A stretch of 64,000 nt of DNA from CBDAPX01 sp965198725 (GCA_965198725.1 CBDAPX010000001.1:2976001-3040000), one strand, 5' to 3'; numbered from the stretch's first letter, positions 26,496 to 35,410 are shown. Translations and numbers: made by a program. Notes: a model not told the origin generated them from the letters alone.

Positions 26496-28655
26496 ATGCA
26501 GGAACCAGCGATCACGCCAGAGCTGATTGAAAGCCACGGGCTTAAGCCGGACGAATATGACCGCATCCTCGAAATCATCGGGCGTGAGCCGACCTTTACA
26601 GAGCTCGGCATTTTCTCGGCCATGTGGAACGAGCACTGCTCTTACAAATCGTCCAAGAAATGGCTGCGCACCCTGCCCACCGAAGGCCCCCAAGTGATCT
26701 GTGGCCCCGGCGAAAACGCGGGCGTCGTTGATATCGGCGATGGTCAGGCCGTGGTGTTCAAGATGGAAAGCCACAACCACCCCTCTTACATCGAGCCCTA
26801 TCAAGGCGCTGCGACCGGTGTGGGCGGCATTCTGCGCGACGTCTTTACCATGGGCGCGCGGCCCATTGCGGCCATGAACGCGCTCAGCTTTGGGGAGCCC
26901 GATCATCCCAAAACACGGCAATTGGTCAACGGTGTGGTCGAAGGCATCGGCGGTTATGGCAACTGCTTTGGCGTGCCCACGGTTGGCGGCGAGGTGCGGT
27001 TCCACGCCGCCTATAACGGCAACTGCCTAGTGAACGCCTTTGCCGCCGGTTTGGCGGATGCGGACAAGATCTTTTACTCGGCCGCCAGTGGTGTTGGGAT
27101 GCCGGTCGTTTATCTTGGCGCGAAAACCGGCCGCGATGGCGTCGGTGGAGCAACGATGGCCAGCGCCGAATTTGATGACACGATCGAGGAAAAACGCCCC
27201 ACCGTTCAGGTCGGCGACCCCGTTACCGAAAAACGGTTGATGGAGGCGACGCTGGAGCTGATGCAGACCGGTGCGGTGATCTCTATTCAGGACATGGGCG
27301 CGGCTGGCCTGACCTGTTCGGCGGTCGAAATGGGTGACAAGGGCGGTCTGGGTGTCAAGCTGGAGCTATCCCAGGTGCCCCAGCGCGAAGACAACATGAC
27401 CGCCTACGAGATGATGCTGAGCGAAAGCCAGGAACGGATGCTGATGGTGCTGCGCCCGGAAAAAGAGGCCGAAGCACGCGCGGTGTTCGAAAAGTGGGAT
27501 CTGGATTTCGCCATCGTGGGCGAAACCATCGCCGAGGACCGGTTCCTGATCCTGCACAATGGCGAGGTCAAGGCCGATTTGCCACTGGCCACCCTGTCGG
27601 GCAGCGCCCCGGAATATGACCGCCCGTGGGAACCCACGCCAGAAGCAGAGCCAATGGCGGATGTGCCAGAGATTGACCCGATTGACGGGCTCAAGGCCTT
27701 GTTGAGCAGCCCGAACTATGGCGCCAAGAACTGGGTCTTTGAACAATACGACACCACCGTGATGGCCGACACCGCACGACGGCCTGGTCTGGGGGCCGGG
27801 ATCGTACGCGTACACGGCACCGACAAGGCAATGGCTTTCACGTCTGACGTCACACCGCGCTATGTCCGCGCCAACCCAGTCGAAGGCGGCAAACAGGCCG
27901 TGGCCGAAGCCTATCGCAACCTGACGGCCGTGGGTGCAACACCGTTGGCCACTACTGACAACATGAACTTTGGCAATCCCGAAAAGCCTCAGATCATGGG
28001 CCAGTTCGTCGGTGCGATCCAAGGCATCGGGGCCGCGTGCGAAGCGCTGGATATGCCGATCGTGTCTGGCAACGTCTCGCTTTACAACGAAACCGACGGT
28101 GCCGCGATCCTGCCGACACCGACCATCGGGGCCGTGGGCCTGCTCAAAAGCCAGGACGACATGATACAGCATGAAATCCGCGACGGCCACCAACTGCTTT
28201 TGATCGGTGAAACGACCGGGCACTTGGGCCAATCCGCTCTTCTGTCCGAGGTGTTCAACCGCGAAGACGGCGACGCCCCGGCGGTTGATCTGGACGCCGA
28301 AAAGCGCAATGGCGACTTCATCCGCGAAAATGCGGAATGGATCAAAGGCTGCACCGACCTTGCCGATGGCGGGCTGGCCTTGGCCGCATTTGAGCTGGCA
28401 GAGCAAGCCGATGTGGGCCTGCAGCTGGATGTTGCGGACACCGCAACGCTCTTTGGCGAAGATCAGGCGCGGTATCTGGTGGCCTGCAACTTTGACACGG
28501 CGGAATACCTGATGGCCCAGGCCGCGCGCGCAGGCGTTGCGATTGCCTTTGTCGGTCGCTTTACCGGTGATGCGCTCAAAATCGGCACCAGCGAGGCAAG
28601 TCTGAGCGAATTGCGCGACATCTATCGCAGCAGCTTTGCCGCAGCGGTTGCCTGA
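26496..28655 (+). CDS. purL: Phosphoribosylformylglycinamidine synthase subunit PurL
   Basis: This is the large subunit of the three-part FGAM synthase (with PurS and PurQ, not in this window), step four of purine synthesis. The 719 residues are right for the small-type PurL. Diagnostic sequence includes MWNEHCSYKSS (active-site His), KMESHNHPS, GVGGILRDVFTMGARPIA, and the second AIRS-like half from about 400 with TSDVTPRYV. The ATG at 26496 follows GGGGACGGG; the TTG one codon earlier is less likely. The next gene, bolA, begins 64 bases downstream. Confidence 0.97.
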   Translation: MQEPAITPELIESHGLKPDEYDRILEIIGREPTFTELGIFSAMWNEHCSYKSSKKWLRTLPTEGPQVICGPGENAGVVDIGDGQAVVFKMESHNHPSYIEPYQGAATGVGGILRDVFTMGARPIAAMNALSFGEPDHPKTRQLVNGVVEGIGGYGNCFGVPTVGGEVRFHAAYNGNCLVNAFAAGLADADKIFYSAASGVGMPVVYLGAKTGRDGVGGATMASAEFDDTIEEKRPTVQVGDPVTEKRLMEATLELMQTGAVISIQDMGAAGLTCSAVEMGDKGGLGVKLELSQVPQREDNMTAYEMMLSESQERMLMVLRPEKEAEARAVFEKWDLDFAIVGETIAEDRFLILHNGEVKADLPLATLSGSAPEYDRPWEPTPEAEPMADVPEIDPIDGLKALLSSPNYGAKNWVFEQYDTTVMADTARRPGLGAGIVRVHGTDKAMAFTSDVTPRYVRANPVEGGKQAVAEAYRNLTAVGATPLATTDNMNFGNPEKPQIMGQFVGAIQGIGAACEALDMPIVSGNVSLYNETDGAAILPTPTIGAVGLLKSQDDMIQHEIRDGHQLLLIGETTGHLGQSALLSEVFNREDGDAPAVDLDAEKRNGDFIRENAEWIKGCTDLADGGLALAAFELAEQADVGLQLDVADTATLFGEDQARYLVACNFDTAEYLMAQAARAGVAIAFVGRFTGDALKIGTSEASLSELRDIYRSSFAAAVA

Positions 28656-28719
28656 CTTGCACCGGGGCCAGAGCCGCCCTAAGTTTTGATCAAGAGCACA
28701 ACAACCCAAGAGCCCAACC

Positions 28720-28956
28720 ATGCCCATGCACGCCCAAGAGATCGAAGACCTGTTGCGGGAAAGCTTTCCGAACGCCGATATTCAGGTCGCTGGCAGCGAT
28801 GGCGTGCATATGTCCGCCATGATCGTTGATGAGAGCTTTCGCGGCAAAAACCGGGTTCAGCAGCAACGCGCGGTCTATGCTGCGCTCAAGGGCAAAATGG
28901 ACGGCCCGGCGGGCGAATTGCACGCGCTGGCCCTGACCACACGGGCGCCAGAGTGA
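28720..28956 (+). CDS. bolA: BolA family protein
   Basis: This 78-residue BolA/IbaG-like protein partners monothiol glutaredoxins in handling [2Fe-2S] clusters. The sequence MHAQEIEDLLRESFPNADIQV, a conserved His in SDGVHMSAMIV, and the helix-turn region KNRVQQQRAVYAAL define the fold. It is followed, via a GTGA overlap, by a tiny membrane protein gene and then by grxD, reproducing the known BolA-Grx gene partnership. Confidence 0.93.
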   Translation: MPMHAQEIEDLLRESFPNADIQVAGSDGVHMSAMIVDESFRGKNRVQQQRAVYAALKGKMDGPAGELHALALTTRAPE

Positions 28957-29099
28957 GCTGGATTTCCAACCTGTTGACCGAAGGCTGGCCCATGCTGGTC
29001 GCCATGGCGATGGTCTTCATCCTGACATTCGGGGCCTTGCGCCCCTATTTGAAAAAAGATCGCGCGCGGCGCGAGCGAATGGAGCAAAGCAATGACTGA
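28953..29099 (+). CDS. 48-residue single-pass membrane protein between bolA and grxD
   Basis: A GTG start overlaps the bolA stop (GTGA), and the stop lies 8 bases inside grxD, so all three genes are coupled. The product begins MSWISNLLTEGWP, has one transmembrane helix (about residues 14-31, MLVAMAMVFILTFGAL), and ends in a basic-acidic tail (KKDRARRERMEQ). N-out/C-in topology is suggested by the basic tail. The function is unknown. The overlaps at both ends and sensible amphipathic composition support a real gene. Confidence 0.75.
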   Translation: MSWISNLLTEGWPMLVAMAMVFILTFGALRPYLKKDRARRERMEQSND

Positions 29100-29454
29100 T
29101 ACCAACACCCGCATCGACGAGACGGTCAAAGATAACGACGTCGTGTTGTTCATGAAAGGCACCAAAGAGATGCCGCAATGTGGCTTTTCCAGCCGTGTGG
29201 CAGGCGTGCTGAACTACATGGGCGTTGATTATGCCGACGTAAACGTTCTGGCCGATGACGACATCCGTCAGGGGATCAAGGATTACTCTGACTGGCCGAC
29301 CATTCCTCAGCTTTACGTAAAGGGCGAATTCGTCGGCGGATGCGATATCATCACCGAGATGACCCTGTCGGGTGAGCTGGACACGCTTTTTGATGAAAAC
29401 GCGGTGGGCTATGACAAAGACGCCGCCGACAAAATCCGCGAAGCCAACGCGTAA
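29092..29454 (+). CDS. grxD: Monothiol glutaredoxin, Grx4 type
   Basis: This 120-residue CGFS-type glutaredoxin coordinates a glutathione-ligated [2Fe-2S] cluster and delivers it to targets, often with BolA. The active site is QCGFSSR (about residue 38), with the glutathione-contact segments WPTIPQLYV and GGCDI. The length is typical. It is the last gene of bolA-(small membrane gene)-grxD and is followed by a terminator. Confidence 0.96.
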   Translation: MTDTNTRIDETVKDNDVVLFMKGTKEMPQCGFSSRVAGVLNYMGVDYADVNVLADDDIRQGIKDYSDWPTIPQLYVKGEFVGGCDIITEMTLSGELDTLFDENAVGYDKDAADKIREANA

Positions 29455-29471
29455 GTCGGTTTAAAGGTTTG

Positions 29472-29500
29472 AAAAGCCCCGCAGCGCGCGGGGCTTTTTT
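29472..29500 (+). terminator. Rho-independent terminator of grxD
   Basis: The stem GCCCCGC (29476-29482) pairs with GCGGGGC (29488-29494), extended by flanking A4/T4 pairs; T6 follows. Confidence 0.92.
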
Positions 29501-29529
29501 GTTGGCGTTTATTCAAAAAGCCCTGCACC

Positions 29530-30421
29530 ATGACCTCTAAAATATCGGTGAATGGACGTGCCAATCTGATCGGCGCGCTCTGGATGATTGCCGCGATGGC
29601 GGCATTTGCGGTTGAGGACGCGTTTATCAAAGCGTCTGCGCAATTGGTCCCTGTGGGGCAGGTTCTGATCCTTTTCGGGCTGGGCGGGGCGATTGTCTTT
29701 GCCATAGTCGCCCGGCTTCGCAACGAACCGCTGTTTGTGACAGAGGTCCTCTCGCCACCGATGCTGTGGCGCGTGATTTTTGAGATCACCGGGCGGCTGT
29801 TTTACGTGCTGGCAATCGCCTTAATCCCCCTGTCGACGGCGACCGTCATCTTACAAGCGACCCCTTTGGTTGTTGTGGCTGGTGCGGCTCTGGTTCTTGG
29901 GGCACGGGTGGGCTGGCGCCGATGGCTGGCCATTGGCATCGGGTTGCTGGGCGTCTTGTTGATCGTTCAGCCGGGTGCGGATGGTTTGTCGGCCCTAACC
30001 TTGCTGGCCGTTGTCGGAATGCTGGGGTTTGCGGGCCACGATCTGACCAGCCGCATGGCCCCGGCCACGATCAGCACGACGTTGCTGGGGGTTTACGGGT
30101 TTTTTTTCGGTGACCATCTCGGGCGTCCTTTATGCGCTTTGGCAAGGATCGGCATTCGTGATGCCCGACAGCGCAGCGGCCTTGCTGCTCGGGGGCGCCA
30201 TTATATCAGGCGTTTTGGCCTATGCCGGGTTGATGAAAGCCATGCGCACCGGGGCTGTATCAGCCGTTACACCGTTTCGCTACACGCGGCTGCTCTTTGG
30301 CATTGGGCTGGGCGTGTTGTTCTTTGGCGAGAGCTTGAGTTTCAACATGTTGCTCGGGTCCGGTTTGATCGTCTTGTCCGGCCTCTTCATCCTCTGGCGG
30401 CAGCGCGACGCCCAAGCCTGA
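29530..30421 (+). pseudogene. EamA/DMT family transporter with a one-base frameshift
   Basis: This ten-helix drug/metabolite transporter would be about 296 residues. The first part (29530 to about 30107) encodes an EamA repeat with LWMIAAMAAFAVEDAFIK and LGVLLIVQPG. At 30100-30107 a run of eight T shifts the frame; seven T would give GVYGFFSVTISGVLYALW and continue through the second EamA repeat (VTPFRYTRLLFGIGLG) to the stop at 30421. As written, the upstream frame continues with nonsense sequence to 30453. A sequencing error, a real frameshift or slippage at the T-run would all explain this. The substrate is unknown. Confidence 0.8.
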
Positions 30422-30471
30422 CGGTTGCCGGCTCTGGATTTGAGGGGGATTAGACCAGCAACCTTGCCAGC

Positions 30472-31008
30472 CTACCACAAACCTGGATCGTTTAACGCGG
30501 GCACGCAGTGAGAGGGACCCGGAAACGGGTCTGTCTTCGCAACTTGCAACGGCTGACCAAGCCATCCGTGGGGAAAGCTCAAAGGCAGCGGTGGCGGTGC
30601 AAAATCCATGCCGATGGGACGATAACCCACCTTGCTGTAAAACGCAGGATCTCCATAGGTCAGCGCGTAATCAACACCAGCGGCCCGCAATTGATCCAAC
30701 CCGTGCCGGATCAACCCTTGGCCGACACCTTGCCCTTGCCGGTCGGGCGCGGTGGCGACCGGTGACAGGATAAACGCGGATCGCGGGTCCGTTCCAAACC
30801 ACATTCGGGAAAAACAAATGACGCCAATGGGCGCATCCGCATCCCAGTGCGAATAAACAAACAGGTCTTCGGCCTGAGTTGTGGTCAGCAGAGCCTCGAC
30901 AAAGCTGCGGATCACGCGCCCTTCGGCCTCTCCTTCCGAGGCGGCAAAACTACTTTCAAAAAGCGCGGCCAGTTCGGCCTCAATCCCGTCACTGCCAGAG
31001 CGGATCAC
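30472..31008 (-). CDS. GNAT family N-acetyltransferase
   Basis: This protein of about 178 residues has the GNAT acetyl-CoA loop VATAPDRQGQGVGQGLI (R-Q-G-x-G-x-G) near residue 86 and the strand YALTYGDPAFYSKVGY. It resembles YhbS-type acetyltransferases. The frame opens at a GTG (31023) touching the zapA stop; I prefer the GTG at 31008 because AGAGGTG sits just upstream. The acceptor substrate cannot be told from sequence. It is probably cotranscribed with zapA. Confidence 0.82.
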   Translation of the reverse strand: MIRSGSDGIEAELAALFESSFAASEGEAEGRVIRSFVEALLTTTQAEDLFVYSHWDADAPIGVICFSRMWFGTDPRSAFILSPVATAPDRQGQGVGQGLIRHGLDQLRAAGVDYALTYGDPAFYSKVGYRPIGMDFAPPPLPLSFPHGWLGQPLQVAKTDPFPGPSHCVPALNDPGLW

Positions 31009-31023
31009 GACGCACCTCTGCAC

Positions 31024-31419
31024 TCAAGCGTTTGTGCGCTCCTCGACATCAGCGGCCAATGCTTCGGCCCGCGCGGCCAGCTCTGCCAACGCGTCGGTCA
31101 CGCTGCTGGGGACAACCGGCACCTCTACACGCTCAGGCTCCGGCGACGGCGCGCCTTTCAAAGCTTCAAGCTCTTCGGCTTGCGCGCTCAGTGCCGCCTC
31201 AAGCTCTTTGATCCGGTCCTCGGTCGCGGCCGTTTTGTCAGCCAGCATCAATCCGGCCATCAACAGCATCCGCGCTTCGGGCAGACGCCCGATCTGGTCT
31301 GACAGGACTTGCGCCTCGTCATCCAGCATTTGCGCCGCTGACTGCAAAAAGCTCTCTTCGCCTTCCTGACAGGCGACATCGAAAGAGCGATTGCCAATTT
31401 TGATCGTGACTTCTGGCAT
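31024..31419 (-). CDS. zapA: Cell division protein ZapA
   Basis: ZapA bundles FtsZ protofilaments at the division site. The 131-residue protein has the ZapA N-terminus MPEVTIKIGNRSFDVACQ, a helix with MLLMAGLMLADK, and a coiled coil through about residue 90, extended by an acidic, Pro-rich tail longer than in E. coli. It overlaps by one base the upstream coiled-coil gene. No 6S RNA, which often follows zapA elsewhere, fits here because the GNAT gene follows at once. Confidence 0.9.
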   Translation of the reverse strand: MPEVTIKIGNRSFDVACQEGEESFLQSAAQMLDDEAQVLSDQIGRLPEARMLLMAGLMLADKTAATEDRIKELEAALSAQAEELEALKGAPSPEPERVEVPVVPSSVTDALAELAARAEALAADVEERTNA

Positions 31420-31997
31420 CAGACACCCTCCTCGTTTTCGGCATCGGGGACATCTTTGAGATGCGTTGCCGCCACCGCCAGCAACGGTTCCAGCTTACCC
31501 AGAATGGCCCCCGCTTCGGCGGCATCGGCCCCGCGTGCGGCACGCAGGCTTTCCAGCTCGGCCAACATTGCCTTGTTGATCAAATGCGGCTCTCCAACGC
31601 CTTCGGCATTGGCGTCCCGCAGCGCTGCATTGGCATCGCGCAGCTTGTCATTGGCCACCCGCAGCTTTTGCAATTCCTGATCCAATGCGGCCAATGCCTC
31701 GGCCTGTTTGCCAACTTCGGACCGCAGCAATTCCAGCTCTGCGTCCTTGGCGGGATCCTGTGTCGCTTCGGCGGTGACGGTTGCCAGTTCTTCCGCATGC
31801 TTGGCCTTTAGCGCGCGAATACGCTCTTCCAATTGGGCATTTGCAAGTTTTTCTTCATCCAGCGCTGCCACCAATTCCGGATCGGGTTCGGACGGTTCAG
31901 CAGGTTCCGGCTCTCGGGTCGCAAGGACCTCGACCCCAGCGCTGATCTTGTCGATGGCCGCGGCAATGCGGTCCTGCAATTCCTCAATCTGGCTCAT
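31419..31997 (-). CDS. Coiled-coil protein upstream of zapA
   Basis: This 192-residue protein is almost wholly helical with strong heptads (residues about 1-25 and 45-120: EEKLANAQLEERIRALKAKH and following) and an Ala/Glu-rich composition. It has no signal or membrane segment. Its direct coupling to zapA suggests a role in divisome assembly, perhaps analogous to ZapB, but this is inference from context only. It is divergent from tkt across about 280 bases. Confidence 0.75.
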   Translation of the reverse strand: MSQIEELQDRIAAAIDKISAGVEVLATREPEPAEPSEPDPELVAALDEEKLANAQLEERIRALKAKHAEELATVTAEATQDPAKDAELELLRSEVGKQAEALAALDQELQKLRVANDKLRDANAALRDANAEGVGEPHLINKAMLAELESLRAARGADAAEAGAILGKLEPLLAVAATHLKDVPDAENEEGV

Positions 31998-32131
31998 GCG
32001 TCTTGCCTTCCTTGCGCGGTTTCCGCGTTTTATCTGCCTTTGACACGAATCGAGATGCCTGTGTTCGCGGCACTTCCCAAAAGACTGCTCGAATTATGCG
32101 TCCTTTGCAAACAACGCCTTGCACATCGATC

Positions 32132-32172
32132 TTGACGTCGACGGGACCAAGACGGTAATGTTAGCGCCAACA
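32132..32172 (+). promoter_or_regulatory. tkt promoter with LacI-type operator
   Basis: TTGACG (32132-32137) and TAATGT (32156-32161) form a promoter with an 18-base spacer. TGTTAGCGCCAACA (32159-32172) overlaps the -10 and start region and is a near-perfect palindrome, differing by one base from TGTTAGCGCTAACA, the consensus I recall for the LacI-family central-carbon regulator CceR. Related sites precede gap at 35367 and 35386. Confidence 0.65.
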
Positions 32173-32275
32173 TTCATTGCAACATAGACACCAAAATACG
32201 CAGCTTCCCGGCTTGATCTTTGGGCCTCGATTGATATGGAACCTGCGACTTGGTATTTTAAAGGACAACACCGCC

Positions 32276-34294
32276 GTGGATCTTTCTGCCCTGCGCACCG
32301 CCAATCCGGATCACTGGATGAAGGCCGCCGCCATTCGAACACTTGCACTGGACGCTGTTGCGGCCGCGAATTCCGGTCACACCGGCATGCCGATCGGCAT
32401 GGCCGATGTCGCGACCGTTCTGTTCGAAAAGCACCTGAAATTCGATGCAGCAGAACCAAACTGGCCGGACCGTGACAGGTTCATCCTGTCGGCGGGCCAC
32501 GGATCTATGTTGCTTTATGCCCTGCTCTATCTGACGGGCAATCCGGATATCACGCTGGCAGAGGTCAAGAACTTCCGTCAGCTGGGCGCAAAGACCGCCG
32601 GTCACCCGGAAAACTTCCTTGCATCCGGGATCGAGACCACCACCGGCCCGCTGGGTCAGGGGATCGCCAATTCCGTGGGCTTTGCCATGGCCGAAGAAGC
32701 GCAGCGCGCGCGGTTCGGCAAAAAGGCGGTGGATCACTACACGTATGTCATTGCAGGTGACGGCTGCCTGATGGAGGGCGTCAGCCAAGAGGCGATTGCC
32801 TTGGCCGGTCGGCAGCAGTTGAGCAAGCTGATCGTTTTTTGGGACGACAACAACATCACCATCGATGGCACCGTCGATATCGCGGACCGCACCAACCAGG
32901 TGCAACGTTTCAAGGCCTCGGGCTGGCATGTCCAGGAAATCGACGGCCATGACCCGGCGGCAATTGATGCGGCGATCACCACTGCCAAGAGCAGTGGCAA
33001 GCCATCGATGATCGCGTGCAAGGCGCATATCGCCCTAGGCCACGCGGCACAGGATACGTCCAAAGGCCACGGCGCGCTGACCGACGCACAGCAATTGCTG
33101 GACGCAAAGGCCGCCTATGGCTGGGACCACGGCCCGTTCGAAATCCCCGCCGACATCAAGGCGCAGTGGGAAGAGATTGGCCGTCGTGGCGCCGCCGCGC
33201 GCACGGAATGGACCGCGCGCATGGCCGAGCTCAGCGAAAAACGCCGGGGCGAGTTTGAACGCGCCTATGCCGGCGATGCGCCAAAGCGCCTGACATCGGT
33301 AATCCGTGCGTTGAAAAAGCAGATTTCGGAAGAGCAACCAAAGGTTGCGACGCGCAAAAGCTCTGAAATGGTGCTGGATGTGGTCAACCCGGTTCTGCCC
33401 GAAACCATAGGTGGTTCGGCGGACCTGACAGGATCCAACAACACGAAATCGGTCGATATGGGCGTCTTTACCCCAGAAGATCGCAAAGGGCGTTACGTCC
33501 ATTACGGCATCCGTGAACACGGTATGGCGTCGGCCATGAACGGCATGGCGCTGCACGGCGGCATCCGGCCTTATGGCGGGACGTTCATGTGTTTCACCGA
33601 TTACGCCCGCCCGGCCATGCGACTGGCCGCGCTGATGAAAGTGCCGACCGTTTTTGTCATGACGCATGACTCCATCGGTCTGGGTGAAGATGGACCAACG
33701 CACCAGCCGGTTGAACATCTGGCGATCAGCCGGTCGACACCGAACACCTATGTCTTCCGTCCAGCAGATACTGTGGAAACCGCGGAAAGCTGGGAGATTG
33801 CACTGACAGCCAAGGACACGCCATCGGTTCTGTCGCTGACCCGTCAGGGCCTGCCAACCGTCCGGACGGAACACAAGATGCGCAACCTGACGGAACAAGG
33901 GGCCTATGTTCTGGCAGATGCCGAAGGCAAACGTCAGGCGATCCTGATCGCAACCGGTTCTGAGGTCGCAATTGCACTGGCCGCCCGTGAAGCATTGCAG
34001 GCAGAAGGCATCGGCACCCGCGTCGTATCCATGCCCTGCATGGAGCTTTTCGCCGCTCAGGACGAAAGCTATCGCCGCAAGGTCCTGCCAGCAGGTCCGG
34101 TGCGTGTCGGGATCGAAGCCGGCGTGCGCCAGGGCTGGGACCAGTGGCTGTTGGGCGAGCGTGGCCGCGAAGCCAAGGCCGGCTTTATCGGCATGAACAG
34201 CTTTGGCGCCTCTGCCCCGGCAGATGAGCTTTACGCGCATTTCGGCATCACACCCGAAGCGACCGTCGCAAAGGTCAAAGAGCTTTTGGGCTAA
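32276..34294 (+). CDS. tkt: Transketolase
   Basis: Transketolase moves two-carbon units between sugar phosphates in the pentose phosphate pathway, using TPP and Mg. The 672 residues include the TPP motif GDGCLMEGVSQEA with the Mg-binding region (about 155-185), AGHGSMLLYALLY, the catalytic Glu in GIREHGM (about 412), and HDSIGLGEDGPTHQPVEH. I start at a GTG (VDLSALRTANPDHW) with AAGGAC upstream; an upstream ATG at 32177 would add 33 residues of no family resemblance. The promoter carries a LacI-type operator. An imperfect bidirectional hairpin follows. Confidence 0.95.
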   Translation: MDLSALRTANPDHWMKAAAIRTLALDAVAAANSGHTGMPIGMADVATVLFEKHLKFDAAEPNWPDRDRFILSAGHGSMLLYALLYLTGNPDITLAEVKNFRQLGAKTAGHPENFLASGIETTTGPLGQGIANSVGFAMAEEAQRARFGKKAVDHYTYVIAGDGCLMEGVSQEAIALAGRQQLSKLIVFWDDNNITIDGTVDIADRTNQVQRFKASGWHVQEIDGHDPAAIDAAITTAKSSGKPSMIACKAHIALGHAAQDTSKGHGALTDAQQLLDAKAAYGWDHGPFEIPADIKAQWEEIGRRGAAARTEWTARMAELSEKRRGEFERAYAGDAPKRLTSVIRALKKQISEEQPKVATRKSSEMVLDVVNPVLPETIGGSADLTGSNNTKSVDMGVFTPEDRKGRYVHYGIREHGMASAMNGMALHGGIRPYGGTFMCFTDYARPAMRLAALMKVPTVFVMTHDSIGLGEDGPTHQPVEHLAISRSTPNTYVFRPADTVETAESWEIALTAKDTPSVLSLTRQGLPTVRTEHKMRNLTEQGAYVLADAEGKRQAILIATGSEVAIALAAREALQAEGIGTRVVSMPCMELFAAQDESYRRKVLPAGPVRVGIEAGVRQGWDQWLLGERGREAKAGFIGMNSFGASAPADELYAHFGITPEATVAKVKELLG

Positions 34295-34302
34295 TCAATC
34301 GG

Positions 34303-34331
34303 TTCGGCGCGCGATCCGCTCGCGCGCCGAA
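34303..34331. terminator. Hairpin between tkt and the convergent DUF808 gene
   Basis: A perfect 12-bp stem (34303-34314 with 34320-34331) encloses a 5-base loop. It lacks a T-run on either side but lies between convergent genes, where it may serve both strands. Confidence 0.6.
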
Positions 34332-34333
34332 TA

Positions 34334-35302
34334 TCATTCGGATTTGGAGCCGCTCAGAGCACCCCAAATCGGCGCAATCACCTTGGTCACAATCGGGATC
34401 AAAGCAAACCCGATGGCCAGGCCAAGCACACCATCCATCGCAGCGGTTGCAAACCACTCCATAAACCCTTGCAAAGCGTCCGGCATCGCGTGCGCGACGG
34501 CAACGGCGATGTTGTGAATGGTGTCATAGATCCCTTTGACACCCATCTCTTTGAGCCCGTGCACAATGATCGACCCGCCAACCCACAGCATCGCGCCTGT
34601 GCCGATGATGGTCAGCCAGCGCATGAAGGTCGGCATACCTTTGACCAAACCGCGCCCAAGGCCCCGTGTGACACCCAGTTTGCCTTCCCGTGCCAGGAAC
34701 AGCCCGACATCGTCCATTTTGACGATCAAAGCCACCGCCCCGTAAACCGCCACCGTGATGCCAATGCCTACAAGTGCAAGCGTCAACGCCTCTGTGACGA
34801 TATTGCTGTCAGGAATCGCGGCAAGCGCGATGGTCATAATCTCTGCGGACAGGATGAAATCCGTTTTGATGGCCCCTTTGGCGCGCTCTTCTTCCAGATG
34901 AGCGGGATCGCCCGTTGTTTTGGTCTTGTGGTCCGTATGGCTATGAGCAGGCCACAGAACATGCGCAATCTTTTCGCCCCCTTCGAAACAGAGGTAACCG
35001 CCCCCCAGCATCAGCAAAGGCGGGATCATCCAGGGCGCAAAAGTGGATAACAGCAACCCGATGGGCAACAGGAACAGCAACTTGTTCTTGAACGATCCCT
35101 TAGCGATGCGCCAGATGATCGGCAATTCGCGGCTGGCATCGAACCCGTGCAGGTATTTTGGTGTAACCGCCGCATCATCGATCACCGCACCGGCCGCTTT
35201 GGACCCCGCCTTGACCGCCTGCGCCGCGATATCATCCAGCGATGCGGCCGCAACTTTTGCAATCGCAGCAACATCATCCAACAAAGCCAGCAGACCGCTC
35301 AT
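34334..35302 (-). CDS. DUF808 family inner-membrane protein
   Basis: This 322-residue protein is a YedI/DUF808 homologue. It starts MSGLLALLDDVAAIAKVAAASLDDIA, which is highly characteristic, followed by HGFDASRELPIIWRIAKGS and about six membrane segments (for example 75-105, 175-195, 250-275, 290-315). It has a soluble His-rich loop near residues 118-125 (HSHTDHKT). No biochemical function is established for the family. It is convergent with tkt and divergent from gap. Confidence 0.9.
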   Translation of the reverse strand: MSGLLALLDDVAAIAKVAAASLDDIAAQAVKAGSKAAGAVIDDAAVTPKYLHGFDASRELPIIWRIAKGSFKNKLLFLLPIGLLLSTFAPWMIPPLLMLGGGYLCFEGGEKIAHVLWPAHSHTDHKTKTTGDPAHLEEERAKGAIKTDFILSAEIMTIALAAIPDSNIVTEALTLALVGIGITVAVYGAVALIVKMDDVGLFLAREGKLGVTRGLGRGLVKGMPTFMRWLTIIGTGAMLWVGGSIIVHGLKEMGVKGIYDTIHNIAVAVAHAMPDALQGFMEWFATAAMDGVLGLAIGFALIPIVTKVIAPIWGALSGSKSE

Positions 35303-35366
35303 ATTCCCTGCCCTCTTTCATATGCTTATATGCCTATACCTCAGCTTAGCGAATTTCTTGAACAGT

Positions 35367-35410
35367 CGTTAGCGCAATCGGAGCAAGTTTGCGCTAACAC
35401 ATTCTAAAAT
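35367..35410 (+). promoter_or_regulatory. Two LacI-type operator-like sites and -10 element upstream of gap
   Basis: CGTTAGCGCAATCG (35367-35380) and AGTTTGCGCTAACA (35386-35399) match the palindrome TGTTAGCGCTAACA at 9 and 12 of 14 positions, and their centres are 19 bases apart. Their outer arms GTTAGCGCA and TGCGCTAAC are exact inverse repeats. TAAAAT at 35405-35410 is a plausible -10. Confidence 0.55.

Noticed and set aside
27366..28727. 453-residue minus-strand frame opposite purL
   Set aside because: Purely the complement of purL coding sequence; no start signal or domain.
31020..31030. 6S RNA next to zapA
   Set aside because: In many proteobacteria ssrS follows zapA, but here the GNAT gene begins immediately after the zapA stop, leaving no room.
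33035..34240. 401-residue minus-strand frame opposite tkt
   Set aside because: Shadow of transketolase codons; no family resemblance.
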